A program made the translations under genes and the position numbers. A stretch of DNA of 56,044 nt from Candidatus Halobeggiatoa sp. HSG11. Its GTDB lineage: Bacteria > Pseudomonadota > Gammaproteobacteria > Beggiatoales > Beggiatoaceae. The notes below the pieces were generated by a model. That model did not search any database and was not told where the DNA came from. It saw only the letters and a program-made list of their open reading frames with translations. Location: the NCBI GenBank assembly GCA_030378105.1, contig JAUCGL010000011.1, positions 1-56,044 of the forward strand, read 5' to 3'. Below, in pieces: positions 26,641-35,338 of the stretch (the stretch's first letter is position 1; every line of letters starts with the position of its first letter).

Positions 26641-26648
26641 GAGAACTT

Positions 26649-28067
26649 TTATTTTTCTGAAAAACTCATAGAATATTTATCTGCCAAATTAGCTGCAATA
26701 GTTCCGATATTACCAGCTCCCAAAGTAAGCAAAATATCTTGATCTTGTAACATTGGGACCACAGTTTCTAGTAAATCTGTTGGGCTAGGTACTAATTGTA
26801 CATTACCGTCAATTTTTTTACTCAAAATTTCACCAGTTATTCCAGCAATTGGAGCTTCACCAGCTGGATAAATTTCCATTAACAACAAATTTTCAATTGA
26901 AGATAAAACTTGTACAAATTCGGCAAATAAATCTTGAGTACGAGTATATCTATGCGGTTGAAAAGCTACAATTAAACGTCTCTTTGGCCAACCATTTTCT
27001 ATAGCATTAAGTACTGCTGCAATTTCCTCTGGATGATGACCATAGTCATCAATATGCAAAACTTCACCTTGCGGCATTTTGAGAGTTTGCATTTGAAACC
27101 GTCGATCAATACCACTGAATGCACTTAAAGCATTACTTATTGCCGTATCAGAAACACCCACCTCTCTAGCTATAGCAATTGCTGCTAATGCGTTGTGTAC
27201 ATTATATTTACCGGGTAAGTTTAAAGTTATATCTAACCAATTACTTTGACCTCGTTGTACCTTAAAAAAAGTACGGCCTTGTTGATGTTTAATTTCGGTT
27301 GCTCGGATATCAGCTTGTTCCGATAAACCATAAGTTATCATTGGTTTAGTCAAACGAGGCAATATGTTAGCAATAACTGGATTATCAATACACAATACTG
27401 CCAATCCATAAAAAGGTAATTGGCTTAAAAAATCAATAAAAGTCTGCTGTAACTTGGCAAAATCACTGTCATAAGTACGAATATGATCGGCATCAATATT
27501 AGTTACCACTGCTATCACTGGTTTTAAATATAAAAAAGAGGCATCACTTTCGTCAGCTTCGGCAACTAAATATTCGCCATAACCTAAACCAGCATGAGTT
27601 CCGGCACTACTTAATCGTCCTCCGATGACAAATGTTGGGTCTAAATTGTCTTCCGCCAAAATACTTGCGATTAAACTAGTAGTTGTAGTTTTACCATGAG
27701 TTCCAGCAATTGCGATCCCTTGTCTGAAACGCATTAATTCACCTAACATTTCTGCTCGTGGTACTACTGGAATTCTTTTAGCCCGAGCTGCTTGTACTTC
27801 TGGATTATCTTCTTTCACAGCACTGGAAATAACTACCACATCACAACCATGCACATGTTCAGCGGCATGACCAATTTGAATTTTTATGCCTAAGTCAGCT
27901 AAATGCTGGGTCATTTTACCACTATGCAAATCTGAACCAGAAACTGCATAACCAATACGGTGCATAACTTCAGCAATGCCACACATACCAACTCCACCGA
28001 TACCTATAAAATGAATTCTGCGACCGCGTTTTGGAAGTGATGAATTATTGTATTCGTTAATTTTCAT
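26649..28067 (-). CDS. murC: UDP-N-acetylmuramate--L-alanine ligase
   Basis: 472 residues, standard length. MurC adds L-alanine to UDP-MurNAc in peptidoglycan synthesis, using ATP, in the cytosol. N-terminal Rossmann motif HFIGIGGVGMCGIAEV, SGSDLHSG; ATP-binding GTHGKTTT (122-129); EADESDASFL, NIDADH and DDYGHHPEEI of the central and C-terminal Mur ligase domains; HRYTRTQ. Normally in the dcw cluster between murG and ddl/ftsQ; here no cell-division gene adjoins it. Followed by a strong hairpin. Confidence 0.97.
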   Translation of the reverse strand: MKINEYNNSSLPKRGRRIHFIGIGGVGMCGIAEVMHRIGYAVSGSDLHSGKMTQHLADLGIKIQIGHAAEHVHGCDVVVISSAVKEDNPEVQAARAKRIPVVPRAEMLGELMRFRQGIAIAGTHGKTTTTSLIASILAEDNLDPTFVIGGRLSSAGTHAGLGYGEYLVAEADESDASFLYLKPVIAVVTNIDADHIRTYDSDFAKLQQTFIDFLSQLPFYGLAVLCIDNPVIANILPRLTKPMITYGLSEQADIRATEIKHQQGRTFFKVQRGQSNWLDITLNLPGKYNVHNALAAIAIAREVGVSDTAISNALSAFSGIDRRFQMQTLKMPQGEVLHIDDYGHHPEEIAAVLNAIENGWPKRRLIVAFQPHRYTRTQDLFAEFVQVLSSIENLLLMEIYPAGEAPIAGITGEILSKKIDGNVQLVPSPTDLLETVVPMLQDQDILLTLGAGNIGTIAANLADKYSMSFSEK

Positions 28068-28777
28068 TGTACAGAACTCACTTAACTCGTAGTATAATTT
28101 ATTGATTTGTATTTAGTATCAGATTTAATTTTAATTTATGATAAATCAGAAAAATAAAAGTTCTTAATATCTTAATAGGTTTTCAAAACCTGTCAGGTCT
28201 GTGATATTCTCTTTAAGCTTGAAAACAAAACTTTTATTTAAAATTAATGATTTATAAAAAACTTGATAGGCAAACATTATAGCAAAATTTATTATATTAC
28301 GCAAAGCTTAAAACTTAACAACACTATTACAGACAATCAATAACTTAACTATAGTACAATCTTATTATAAAAAAATATCTGTAACGAAAATTATATTTTT
28401 TAGCAGGAACTGCTGGTGACGCAGAGCGTATTTGCATGAATTCTTAACGAAGACATTGGGAACTAGTAAGATTTGTTTTTAATTCTGTTGATTCTTAAAT
28501 ATTTGAACAAGATTACACGGATTTAAAGGATAAAACATGATTAAATCAAAAGCACACAAGTTTTTAATCCTGTCCATCTTTTAATCCGTTAAATCCTGTT
28601 CAAAAACTATCTGAATCAGAATTAACGGAATTATAGAATTTACAGAATAATATCAATGATTTTCTGGTTTCCACGCACCGACATCACTGCCATTAAGTTA
28701 AGAAAATAATGATTATTAATCAATACGTTATAATATTGACTATTTAGCATAGTAAAATGACGTAGCTCAATAATTAA
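28068..28777. other. Long non-coding stretch with repeats
   Basis: 710 bp. Near 28170-28200 is AGGTTTTCAAAACCT followed by GTCAGGTCTG, a degenerate member of the palindrome family. At 28485-28619 is a 135-bp element with imperfect inverted arms: CTGTTGATTC..TTGAACAAGATTACACGGATT against TTAATCCG..AAATCCTGTTCAAAAAC..CTGAATCAG. TGCCATTAAGTTAAGA at 28691-28706 resembles 49742-49757. No gene is supported. Confidence 0.6.
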
Positions 28778-28981
28778 CTAAAAATTATAACTATAAAAAG
28801 GGATGGGAATCAAGGGTATAATTGAATTATTAATAATAAGTATGAAATTTATCCATTGATGTCCAACAACAAATCCATGACCATGATTGAATTTTTGTAC
28901 ATTATCTGATTTGATACTTGAACGACCTTGAAGTGTTGTATCAATTATTAATTCGTGTAGTTCTGCTAAAAGTTCAGCCAT
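28778..28981 (-). pseudogene. DDE transposase fragment
   Basis: 67 residues: ELIIDTTLQGRSSIKSDNVQ, then KFNHGHGFVVGHQWINF and IIPLIPIPFYS. The phrase GHxxVN/IN...IPLxPIPFYS is familiar from an IS transposase family; I cannot name the family with certainty. Both ends are missing. Its 5' boundary lies within 50 bp of the truncated DUF104 antitoxin, which suggests the element inserted into that gene. Confidence 0.55.
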
Positions 28982-29027
28982 TGTCGGCTTAGATATATTC
29001 GATGTGGATAGTTCTTTTTCAAGTGGT

Positions 29028-29123
29028 TTAGCTTATATGTACTTGAATATGTTCTGGTAAATTGAGATGGGCAAGAGGACGTAAAACACCATTTTCATAG
29101 ATTGCTGTTATTGGTTTATTCAT
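29028..29123 (-). pseudogene. Truncated DUF104-type antitoxin gene
   Basis: 31 codons, MNKPITAIYENGVLRPL onward, nearly identical to the first 30 residues of the full antitoxin at 31020-31262. Upstream DNA is also shared (TCAATTAAAACAATGGTATT). After HIS the frame stops where the homology to the transposase fragment side begins. It is a second copy of the antitoxin, cut off by rearrangement, with no toxin attached. Confidence 0.8.
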
Positions 29124-29234
29124 GATAATTGTTCCATTTTGTTGTTTTATAATATAATTTTCAATTAAAACAATGGTATTTATATGTTGTTGTGAAATGA
29201 TGGGCAAGACGAGGATTTGCATACTTCACCTGAT

Positions 29235-29516
29235 TTAATAAACTTCATCATGTGTACCAACTGCTTCTAATAAAATTGCCTCATTATCAAGATAATCAAC
29301 AAACTCAAAAACAATCCTTACACTATATGTAACACTACATGCCCATGAATTTTCAAGGTTTCCTTTTAATTTATGTGTTTTTAACGATGGATGAAAAGCA
29401 TCTTCTGACAATAATTCAAGTGTTGTTTGTATACTATTTAATAAATCGGGATTTTTCTTTATAATTCGTTTGGCAGTTCGCCCAAATGAACTAGATTTTA
29501 AAAGTTGTCTTTTCAT
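29235..29516 (-). CDS. RelE/YafQ-type toxin
   Basis: 93 residues. The pattern SSFGRTAKRIIKKNPDLLNSI, then LKTHKLKGNLENSWACSVTY, SVRIVFEFVD and a final EAVGTHDEVY fits the RelE/ParE toxin superfamily, closest to the YafQ/RelE mRNA interferases (KLKG...WxxxVtxxxRivfe...GtHdevY). These cut ribosome-bound mRNA. The start overlaps the stop of the antitoxin gene upstream by 4 bp (ATGA), the usual antitoxin-first arrangement. It looks intact. Confidence 0.88.
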   Translation of the reverse strand: MKRQLLKSSSFGRTAKRIIKKNPDLLNSIQTTLELLSEDAFHPSLKTHKLKGNLENSWACSVTYSVRIVFEFVDYLDNEAILLEAVGTHDEVY

Positions 29517-29722
29517 GACAGTATACTTTTTATTATATCTTGTGGTGTTTCTGGTTTTAATTTACCTTCTTTATATTCTTTTCTTGCTGATGATATAAGT
29601 TTGGTTATTTCTTGACGGCGATGTTCAGCAATACGGTGACGGAGTAGGTCAATTAAAGATTCTTGTTCATCAAGAGATAAATATTCTACATTTTCTAATA
29701 CATCATTGAATAAATTATTCAT
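29513..29722 (-). CDS. Cognate antitoxin of the RelE-type toxin
   Basis: 69 residues, acidic and basic patches, no cysteine. The N-terminal part (NVEYLSLDEQESLIDLLRHR) is helical and resembles the dimerising part of small antitoxins seen beside RelE-type toxins; the C-terminal tail (EYKEGKLKPETPQDIIKSIL) would wrap the toxin. Identified mainly by its 4-bp overlap with the toxin gene. A ribosome site (AAGG) precedes the ATG. Confidence 0.78.
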   Translation of the reverse strand: MNNLFNDVLENVEYLSLDEQESLIDLLRHRIAEHRRQEITKLISSARKEYKEGKLKPETPQDIIKSILS

Positions 29723-29808
29723 AATAATAACCTTCTTTTTAATTTATGATATAAAATGGTGGGCAAGATGAGAGTTTGCACGGCCTACCTGACTTAAAAC
29801 CCGGCTCG

Positions 29809-30582
29809 CTATATCTCAGATATTACTTTCTGAACTTCTTCAACTGTTAGCTCAGTGATAGCAGCAATTACTGCTAATTCTAAATCCTGTTGCAAGCAAT
29901 TCTTTATTATGGCTAATTTTTCTGTTTGAATTCCTTTTTCCATTCCAATTTCATAGGATGGTAAATCTTCGTATCTGAGTGTACTTAACATTTCTTGCTC
30001 CTTAACTATATTTTTTAAATCACGATTGGTTGATAATTCTTCCAACATAAGCATGTATTTTCTGAATGCCTTTATGTCATTTTTGGTGTATTCTTGCAGT
30101 TTTTCTATTATATATCCAACTATTTCATGTGGGTTTTTGCCTTTGAAGTCACAGAGGATTGCTAGAACTAACGCATCTGGTTTATCTTGTCGTAGGAAAT
30201 ATTCACAGTCAATTGTTTTCATGTCTATTATAGTATAATTATAGTCAAGATTGATATTTTTGACATAATTTCGCATACATAGTTTTTCTTTGCCGATGTA
30301 TATAATATATTGTTTTATATTGTATTTTGGAGCGATTAAATTAATGTCTAATAGATATCTTAACATCCGGTATGGCATTTGATAATCGTTGTTATTTTGG
30401 ATTTCCAAATGTAGGATGTATTCATTATCAATTTTTGCCACTATATCAGCACGTCGGCTTTCTATTCTTTCAAATTCTGTGTCTAGTAGTTCTATTTGGG
30501 TTATTTCAAAATGCAGGATATATTTGGATATGTCTTTGATGATGCTTTTAAGTATGTCTTTGGATGTGGTGTCTTTTTTCAA
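29809..30582 (-). CDS. Rpn-family PD-(D/E)xK nuclease / transposase-like protein
   Basis: 257 residues, beginning with TTG at 30582 (AGAGAA upstream). The segment RRADIVAKIDNEYILHLEIQ carries Asp46 and Glu60-x-Gln62, the PD-(D/E)xK core of the Rpn (recombination-promoting nuclease) family. It continues with QMPYRMLRYLLDI, IYIGKE and a long helical C-terminus (YEIGMEKGIQTEK), typical of this family, which is greatly expanded in cyanobacteria and filamentous bacteria. It may be a solitary DNA endonuclease. Not clearly paired with its TA neighbours. Confidence 0.82.
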   Translation of the reverse strand: MKKDTTSKDILKSIIKDISKYILHFEITQIELLDTEFERIESRRADIVAKIDNEYILHLEIQNNNDYQMPYRMLRYLLDINLIAPKYNIKQYIIYIGKEKLCMRNYVKNINLDYNYTIIDMKTIDCEYFLRQDKPDALVLAILCDFKGKNPHEIVGYIIEKLQEYTKNDIKAFRKYMLMLEELSTNRDLKNIVKEQEMLSTLRYEDLPSYEIGMEKGIQTEKLAIIKNCLQQDLELAVIAAITELTVEEVQKVISEI

Positions 30583-30600
30583 TATTTTTCTCTAATGAAA

Positions 30601-30628
30601 TGGTTGGCAAGATGAGGATTTGCACACC
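30601..30628. repeat. TA-island boundary repeat (also at 29203 and 29758)
   Basis: GGCAAGATGAGGATTTGCAC recurs with small changes at about 29204-29223 and 29760-29780, each time just past the stop codon of a minus-strand gene (PIN toxin, Rpn, RelE). The flanking bases resemble ACCTGATTTAA. Unit size about 30-40 bp. Confidence 0.65.
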
Positions 30629-31036
30629 TTATTTGATTGGTTCATCAAATGGATTAAATAATTGAATTTCACATTCTTCAAAATCTTTTGTATTACGTGT
30701 TACCAATGTCATTTCATGTAATAAAGCAGTTGCTCCAATTAATAAATCGGCTTGTGAGCGAGTTATTCCTTGTTGTCGAAACCGTCCTCGCCAAATGCCG
30801 CATTGTTTAGCAATTTCTGTTGTTATTGGTAAAACTTCACAGCGAGATTGGACAAAATTATTAAACCATATCTTTTTCTTATTGGCATCTTTGTAATTTA
30901 AACCATAGTGAATTTCTTCAATGCTAATTGCACTGATAAAAACCGGGGTTTGTTTATCAATAAATTGTCTTATTTCAAGATTTGGCTTACGTTTCATGGC
31001 TTCACTAATAATATTGCTATCAAATAAAAAATTCAT
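30629..31036 (-). CDS. PIN-domain ribonuclease toxin (VapC family)
   Basis: 135 residues from ATG 31036; a longer frame upstream is rejected since MNFLFDSNIISEAM is the normal VapC N-terminus. Acidic active site: Asp6, Glu40/41 in SISIEEIHYG, Asp97 in RSQADLLIGATAL, and the ND-type region near 115-118. It would cut tRNA or other RNA when free of antitoxin. The start lies 17 bp inside the DUF104 antitoxin gene, showing translational coupling. Confidence 0.92.
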   Translation of the reverse strand: MNFLFDSNIISEAMKRKPNLEIRQFIDKQTPVFISAISIEEIHYGLNYKDANKKKIWFNNFVQSRCEVLPITTEIAKQCGIWRGRFRQQGITRSQADLLIGATALLHEMTLVTRNTKDFEECEIQLFNPFDEPIK

Positions 31037-31262
31037 CAGACATTTCCAAGATTGGGTTAGGACGGTCTTTCCGTGGTGGAAGGTCAATTTCTTGTGGTTC
31101 TATTTTGTTAATTGCGTCTAATTCTTCCCATAAATTAGTTGATGGCATTGAAGTATCAGAAGATTGTATAGTTATTCGTACTTGAATATGTTCAGGTAGA
31201 TTAAGTGGTGTTAGTGGACGTAAAACACCATTTTCATAGATTGCTGTTACTGGTTTATTCAT
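31020..31262 (-). CDS. DUF104-type antitoxin paired with the PIN toxin
   Basis: 80 residues from ATG 31262 with GGAG just upstream. The N-terminus MNKPVTAIYENGVLRPL and ...LPEHIQVRITIQ is the beta-rich pattern of DUF104 (AF2212-like) antitoxins, and the C-terminal half (LWEELDAINKIEPQEIDLPP onward) would bind the toxin. It overlaps the VapC-type gene by 17 bp. A truncated copy lies at 29028-29123, so the module or its front was duplicated. Confidence 0.88.
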   Translation of the reverse strand: MNKPVTAIYENGVLRPLTPLNLPEHIQVRITIQSSDTSMPSTNLWEELDAINKIEPQEIDLPPRKDRPNPILEMSDEFFI

Positions 31263-31446
31263 GGTAATTGCTCCGTTTTGTAATGTAATTTTCAATTAAA
31301 ACAATGGTATTTATATATTATAGTCAAGTCGGGTTGGGTCGGTGAAGCAAAGTGTTTGTGACCATATATAATGTAACAAACACATAAATTATGAGTTAAA
31401 TTTTGATCGGTTTCATTGCATAACACCGCCCCTACCTGACTACGAG

Positions 31447-34400
31447 CTACCTAATTTTAAAGTTGAAGTATATCCATCCCAAAATCAACATCCCAATAGT
31501 CAAAATAACTAACATTATACAAGGAGTTTGAAGATTTATCATTGGTCTGAAAAATTGCAATGAAGAAGAAATTTTAATTTGCTCACTCCATATATTTCTT
31601 TCTTGCCATGATAAGTCTGCTTGAGCTATTGGATATAAGGTAATTCGTCGAAAAAGTTTCAAGTTTGGATCTGCACGAACCATATCTTGCCAAATACTAT
31701 ATTCAGTTAAAATTTTACCCTCATCAACTTTTGAAATTAAAGTTTCAAGAAAGTGTGAGTATTTGTAGTGAAATTGCTTTTTAGCATCTTCTAATAAACG
31801 AGGCGGGATAGTTAATTCAGCTAATTTTTCTATATCCCATTGTACTGCTCCTAATTTATTTATATATTGGTTTTCCACCTCAGAAATATCTTCAGATAAA
31901 TATTTCAATTTTTCGGAAGCTTCTTGTAAAGAATCACGCCAAATTTTAGCAGTTTCCGGGTTGTTATTTAATATTTTTACATTTTTTACAGCTACTTGAG
32001 CAACATAGCCTCTGGTATCTAGCTTCCTAAGCCCATAATTAAAACTAAATGGGGCAAAATTAGTATCATCATTAGCATAACGTGGCATTAAAATATTCAA
32101 ATCACGTTCAAATAATAATAACGCTGCCTCAAATCCCCAGCGACTAACTGTTAAATTAGCAACGGTTTGGATAGTTGGAGTCATATAAATAACAGGACTA
32201 ATAATACTACCAGCAAATAATATTTGCACAATTAAAATATAAGGCAAAATAGTATTAGCAGCCGACCGTGAAGGCATGAACATTGATACAAACATCGCAA
32301 CTGCAATTGCTGCAATTGCTGTAAGCCATAGTAATAACATAAACTGGATGAATAATTTAGGCATAAATGCAGTCAATAAAGTCACAGACTCAAATTTATA
32401 TACTTCAGTTAACAGTCCAGTATCATAAGGTTGAAACCATGCTGGTAAGAATATAAATAACGAATGAAATGTTATGGCAAATAATAAGACTTGAATAAAA
32501 ACGATTATTGATAATGAAATAAAAATTGATAGTAAATAATTAAAATTATTCAAAAAACTTAGATATTCTTGTTGGTGTAAAATTTTATCAGCCTGAATTT
32601 CTACAATAGCTTTTGACGAACCAAACCACACCGAAGTTAAAACAGCTAAAAAAATAATAATGCTTGCTGTATTAGGGGTAAGATATTCCCGTAATGGTGG
32701 GAAAAAAGATACTTCTCCAATGGTAACAATATATTGAAATAAAAAGAAAAATGCTATCCCTAATAAAGGAGCTTGTCCAAATGTAATTGCTAAATCCATT
32801 TTATTCCGATAAAAAGTCTGCAAACGTTGATAAATCAATTTGTGAACTTGATTAGGATAAGTAGCGTTCATATTTTTAATTTTTGTATCACCTCTAAATT
32901 TACCGAATACGCTTCGTGATGTCTTTGGTATTTTAACCGCCAACCTATCACCCACAAATGATAAAAACACATAATCCCGCAAAGAACCATCTTTAACCCA
33001 TTTGGATAATAATTGCTTTCCCGATTTAGATAAATTTTCTTTCTGTTCTTGAGTAACTTCCAAACAAAAATCAGATATTGGTTCTTCAGAAACTTTAGCC
33101 CAGAGAATATTCAATGCAGTGCGTACAGCTTTTTCCTGCTCCAAAGACAAATCACTAACAAGCCGTTCACGCAACCAATTAGGCATATATCCATACCGAA
33201 ACCAAGGCAAACGAACTAGTTTAGCAAAACGTTCCTCATTCAATAACTTATTCTCATTACTATCTTCAAGATTATGTCCCAAATAAAGCGTCAATTGCCA
33301 ACGCAATTCTGGATAAACCGCACACGCACCTAACCAATAACAACCATCCTCCCCCAAAAAATCACGCACCTGTGCCAACAACTCATTAATTTCAGAATTA
33401 TCAGGAGCATGACGCTCCAACCACCATTGCGAAAAATCATTAAAACAAACCGGAAATTTACTAAAATCTGTTGAATCAGAACTACGCCATTTCCCCGCAT
33501 TAATCAGCTCCGCCAATACAGCCAAACCATGCTCATTCGCTGGCATAACCAAAAAATCAGCCTCAGTCAACAACTGCTCTCGATAACCATGCTCTAAAGT
33601 AAAAAATACCCTCTGCGTCCACACCGAAAACTGCTCAATCCAAGACACAATATCACCAGAAATCGGATCAATAAACTCCTTACCATCCGAAAAAATCAGC
33701 AACCGATGATCAGAATAACGATCCGCAAGTTCTGTCAACAACAACGGTGGCAAATCATCATTTACCGGATAACAATGACGTGGATCACCATCAAAATAAT
33801 AACGAGTAACAAATACACCCTGAGCAACCAATTGCTTTACTAGAGCATCAACTAAATGACTTTGATGATCCTTAAAAGTAGTTCTATCTATCAAAACCAA
33901 ATACTCAGGAACCGCCTGAGCAATACCAGTCACCGGCGTTAACCAACCACCAGCCCGAATAGTCCGTTTAACTGTTGCTTTCAAATCAAGTAAATCAGTC
34001 GCAATAGGTTTGTGTTTACGCAACTGTTGAGCTGTCCGTGCCAAACCAGCCGATTGAAAAATACCCTCATTTATATTCTTAGCAAAAAAATGTTTAATAT
34101 TCTTCGGTGGTTGAGAAGTTGCCTTTCTGGTTAAATAAAATTGAGCCTTATATCGCTGCCATAAATACCATAAGCCAAACGGTAGCAAAAGCAAAACAAG
34201 CCATTGCCAACTATATTGATTTGAATCTTTTATATCTGTTGGTTCTATCGGTAAATTTCCAAAATCTGTTGAATCATTTGTTACCTGTTCCGATGGTGTT
34301 TCTGTTGTTTGCTCAGGACTTTCAATTGGTTCTTCAACAACAAATATTAAAACAAATACCAGCAATGCAAAAACAAGAAACCATTTCAAATTTTTAACAG

Positions 34401-34710
34401 CCGATTTAATATCTAGCCAAACGGAGTTAGTTGCCTGTATTTCCTCTGGTTCAACCTTTGCAACTCTATCCACCCAATCATCAAAATACCGCCCAAAATC
34501 CTCCTGCTCCTTTGGTGAATGACACAAAATAGGCATCAACAATGTCCGCATAGCACTTAATTCAGCCGGAAGCTTACCCTGTTTTGCCAATGCCATCAAC
34601 AAATCCTGCACCGCAAAAAACTCTGTCGTGCCAATATCATAGCCAGCTAAACGGAGACTATCAATAAATAGCAACAGTTCATCGTTATCTAAAATGTCGA
34701 TGGTATTCAT
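31447..34710 (-). CDS. Large vWA-like, multi-spanning membrane protein of a MoxR-linked conflict operon
   Basis: 1087 residues. N-terminal helical domain (1-90: DELLLFIDSLRLAGYDIGT, SPKEQEDFGRYFDDWV) resembles the front of CoxE/vWA proteins that partner MoxR ATPases. Two membrane helices (about 110-126, 169-185) flank an acidic linker. A vWA-like domain spans about 268-405: YLVLIDRTTFKDHQ at the metal site (degenerate DxTxx) and LLIFSDGKEF (337-346). Then a helical region, some six to eight hydrophobic segments (about 650-880), a soluble part and a final helix (about 1060-1082). The start is 2 bp past the PIN-toxin stop. It is probably the membrane partner or effector of the MoxR ATPase encoded upstream. 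I know no named function; the C-terminal half is unrecognised. Confidence 0.8.
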   Translation of the reverse strand: MNTIDILDNDELLLFIDSLRLAGYDIGTTEFFAVQDLLMALAKQGKLPAELSAMRTLLMPILCHSPKEQEDFGRYFDDWVDRVAKVEPEEIQATNSVWLDIKSAVKNLKWFLVFALLVFVLIFVVEEPIESPEQTTETPSEQVTNDSTDFGNLPIEPTDIKDSNQYSWQWLVLLLLPFGLWYLWQRYKAQFYLTRKATSQPPKNIKHFFAKNINEGIFQSAGLARTAQQLRKHKPIATDLLDLKATVKRTIRAGGWLTPVTGIAQAVPEYLVLIDRTTFKDHQSHLVDALVKQLVAQGVFVTRYYFDGDPRHCYPVNDDLPPLLLTELADRYSDHRLLIFSDGKEFIDPISGDIVSWIEQFSVWTQRVFFTLEHGYREQLLTEADFLVMPANEHGLAVLAELINAGKWRSSDSTDFSKFPVCFNDFSQWWLERHAPDNSEINELLAQVRDFLGEDGCYWLGACAVYPELRWQLTLYLGHNLEDSNENKLLNEERFAKLVRLPWFRYGYMPNWLRERLVSDLSLEQEKAVRTALNILWAKVSEEPISDFCLEVTQEQKENLSKSGKQLLSKWVKDGSLRDYVFLSFVGDRLAVKIPKTSRSVFGKFRGDTKIKNMNATYPNQVHKLIYQRLQTFYRNKMDLAITFGQAPLLGIAFFFLFQYIVTIGEVSFFPPLREYLTPNTASIIIFLAVLTSVWFGSSKAIVEIQADKILHQQEYLSFLNNFNYLLSIFISLSIIVFIQVLLFAITFHSLFIFLPAWFQPYDTGLLTEVYKFESVTLLTAFMPKLFIQFMLLLWLTAIAAIAVAMFVSMFMPSRSAANTILPYILIVQILFAGSIISPVIYMTPTIQTVANLTVSRWGFEAALLLFERDLNILMPRYANDDTNFAPFSFNYGLRKLDTRGYVAQVAVKNVKILNNNPETAKIWRDSLQEASEKLKYLSEDISEVENQYINKLGAVQWDIEKLAELTIPPRLLEDAKKQFHYKYSHFLETLISKVDEGKILTEYSIWQDMVRADPNLKLFRRITLYPIAQADLSWQERNIWSEQIKISSSLQFFRPMINLQTPCIMLVILTIGMLILGWIYFNFKIR

Positions 34711-34712
34711 AA

Positions 34713-35102
34713 TTAAAGAACTTTTATCTGAGTCGATTTACTTAGGTGTTCATCTACTGTGATTAGAGTCATATCATGTTCCCAAGCTGTTGCTGCAATA
34801 AAACGGTCAGCCGGGTCTTGATGAGGCAAAACAATAAGTCGACTTTTAAGTGCAATAGCATTTGATAATGGAACTTCTTGTACTTGACTTTTTCTTAATG
34901 CTTCTTGTACCCATTCTTGAGCTGATGGATTGTCTAGTTTGATTCTTTGTTTTTCAGCTAAAATTAAGGTCTCCCAAATACTTATTGAAGAAATAAACAA
35001 TTCATTTTGAGAATTTTGCAAAACTTCAATCATCTTTGGTTTAAGTTTAGCTGGTTCTAACAAACTCCATATCCAGATATGTGTGTCTAACAAAAATTTC
35101 AT
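34713..35102 (-). CDS. PIN-domain toxin embedded in the MoxR/vWA operon
   Basis: 129 residues from ATG 35102. MKFLLDTHIWIWSL with Asp6, SSISIWETLILAEK with Glu44, and DPADRFIAATAWE with Asp96/99, followed by LITVDEHLS; this is the PIN_Sll0205-like VapC subgroup. The chosen start gives a 4-bp overlap with the antitoxin stop; a frame six codons longer is less likely. Its stop is only 2 bp from the vWA gene, so it is firmly inside the operon. Confidence 0.92.
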   Translation of the reverse strand: MKFLLDTHIWIWSLLEPAKLKPKMIEVLQNSQNELFISSISIWETLILAEKQRIKLDNPSAQEWVQEALRKSQVQEVPLSNAIALKSRLIVLPHQDPADRFIAATAWEHDMTLITVDEHLSKSTQIKVL

Positions 35103-35338
35103 TTTGCTAAAACCTCCCAATAATCTAGATTATCACCGATTGGAGAAACAATATCACCAATGATTTCTCCAGTATCGGACATACAACCCAACCAAGCATC
35201 TGGTTCAGTTGATAAAATATTTGGTGGTTCTTGCTCCAATAAAATAATCTTGACCGATTTTTCAAACCAATCCTCATGATTTTTTGGAACATGTATTATT
35301 CCATCTTGTATTTTAGTTGTAAATTCAATTATTTGCAT
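35099..35338 (-). CDS. Antitoxin partner of the embedded PIN toxin
   Basis: 79 residues. MQIIEFTTKIQDGIIHVPKN at the front suggests an AbrB/MazE-like or DUF-type antitoxin strand, then VKIILLEQEP, and an acidic C-terminus ending DNLDYWEVLAK. Paired by position with the PIN toxin (4-bp overlap) and overlapping the MoxR gene stop by 14 bp. That double overlap ties the TA pair to the ATPase gene in translation. Confidence 0.8.
   Translation of the reverse strand: MQIIEFTTKIQDGIIHVPKNHEDWFEKSVKIILLEQEPPNILSTEPDAWLGCMSDTGEIIGDIVSPIGDNLDYWEVLAK

Noticed and set aside
28485-28619. CRISPR-like repeats in the spacer after murC
   Set aside because: The similar blocks are an inverted pair of one element, not regularly spaced direct repeats with spacers.
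34107-34397. 96-residue plus-strand frame inside the vWA gene
   Set aside because: Antisense to a hydrophilic linker and helices of a well-supported gene; no family match.
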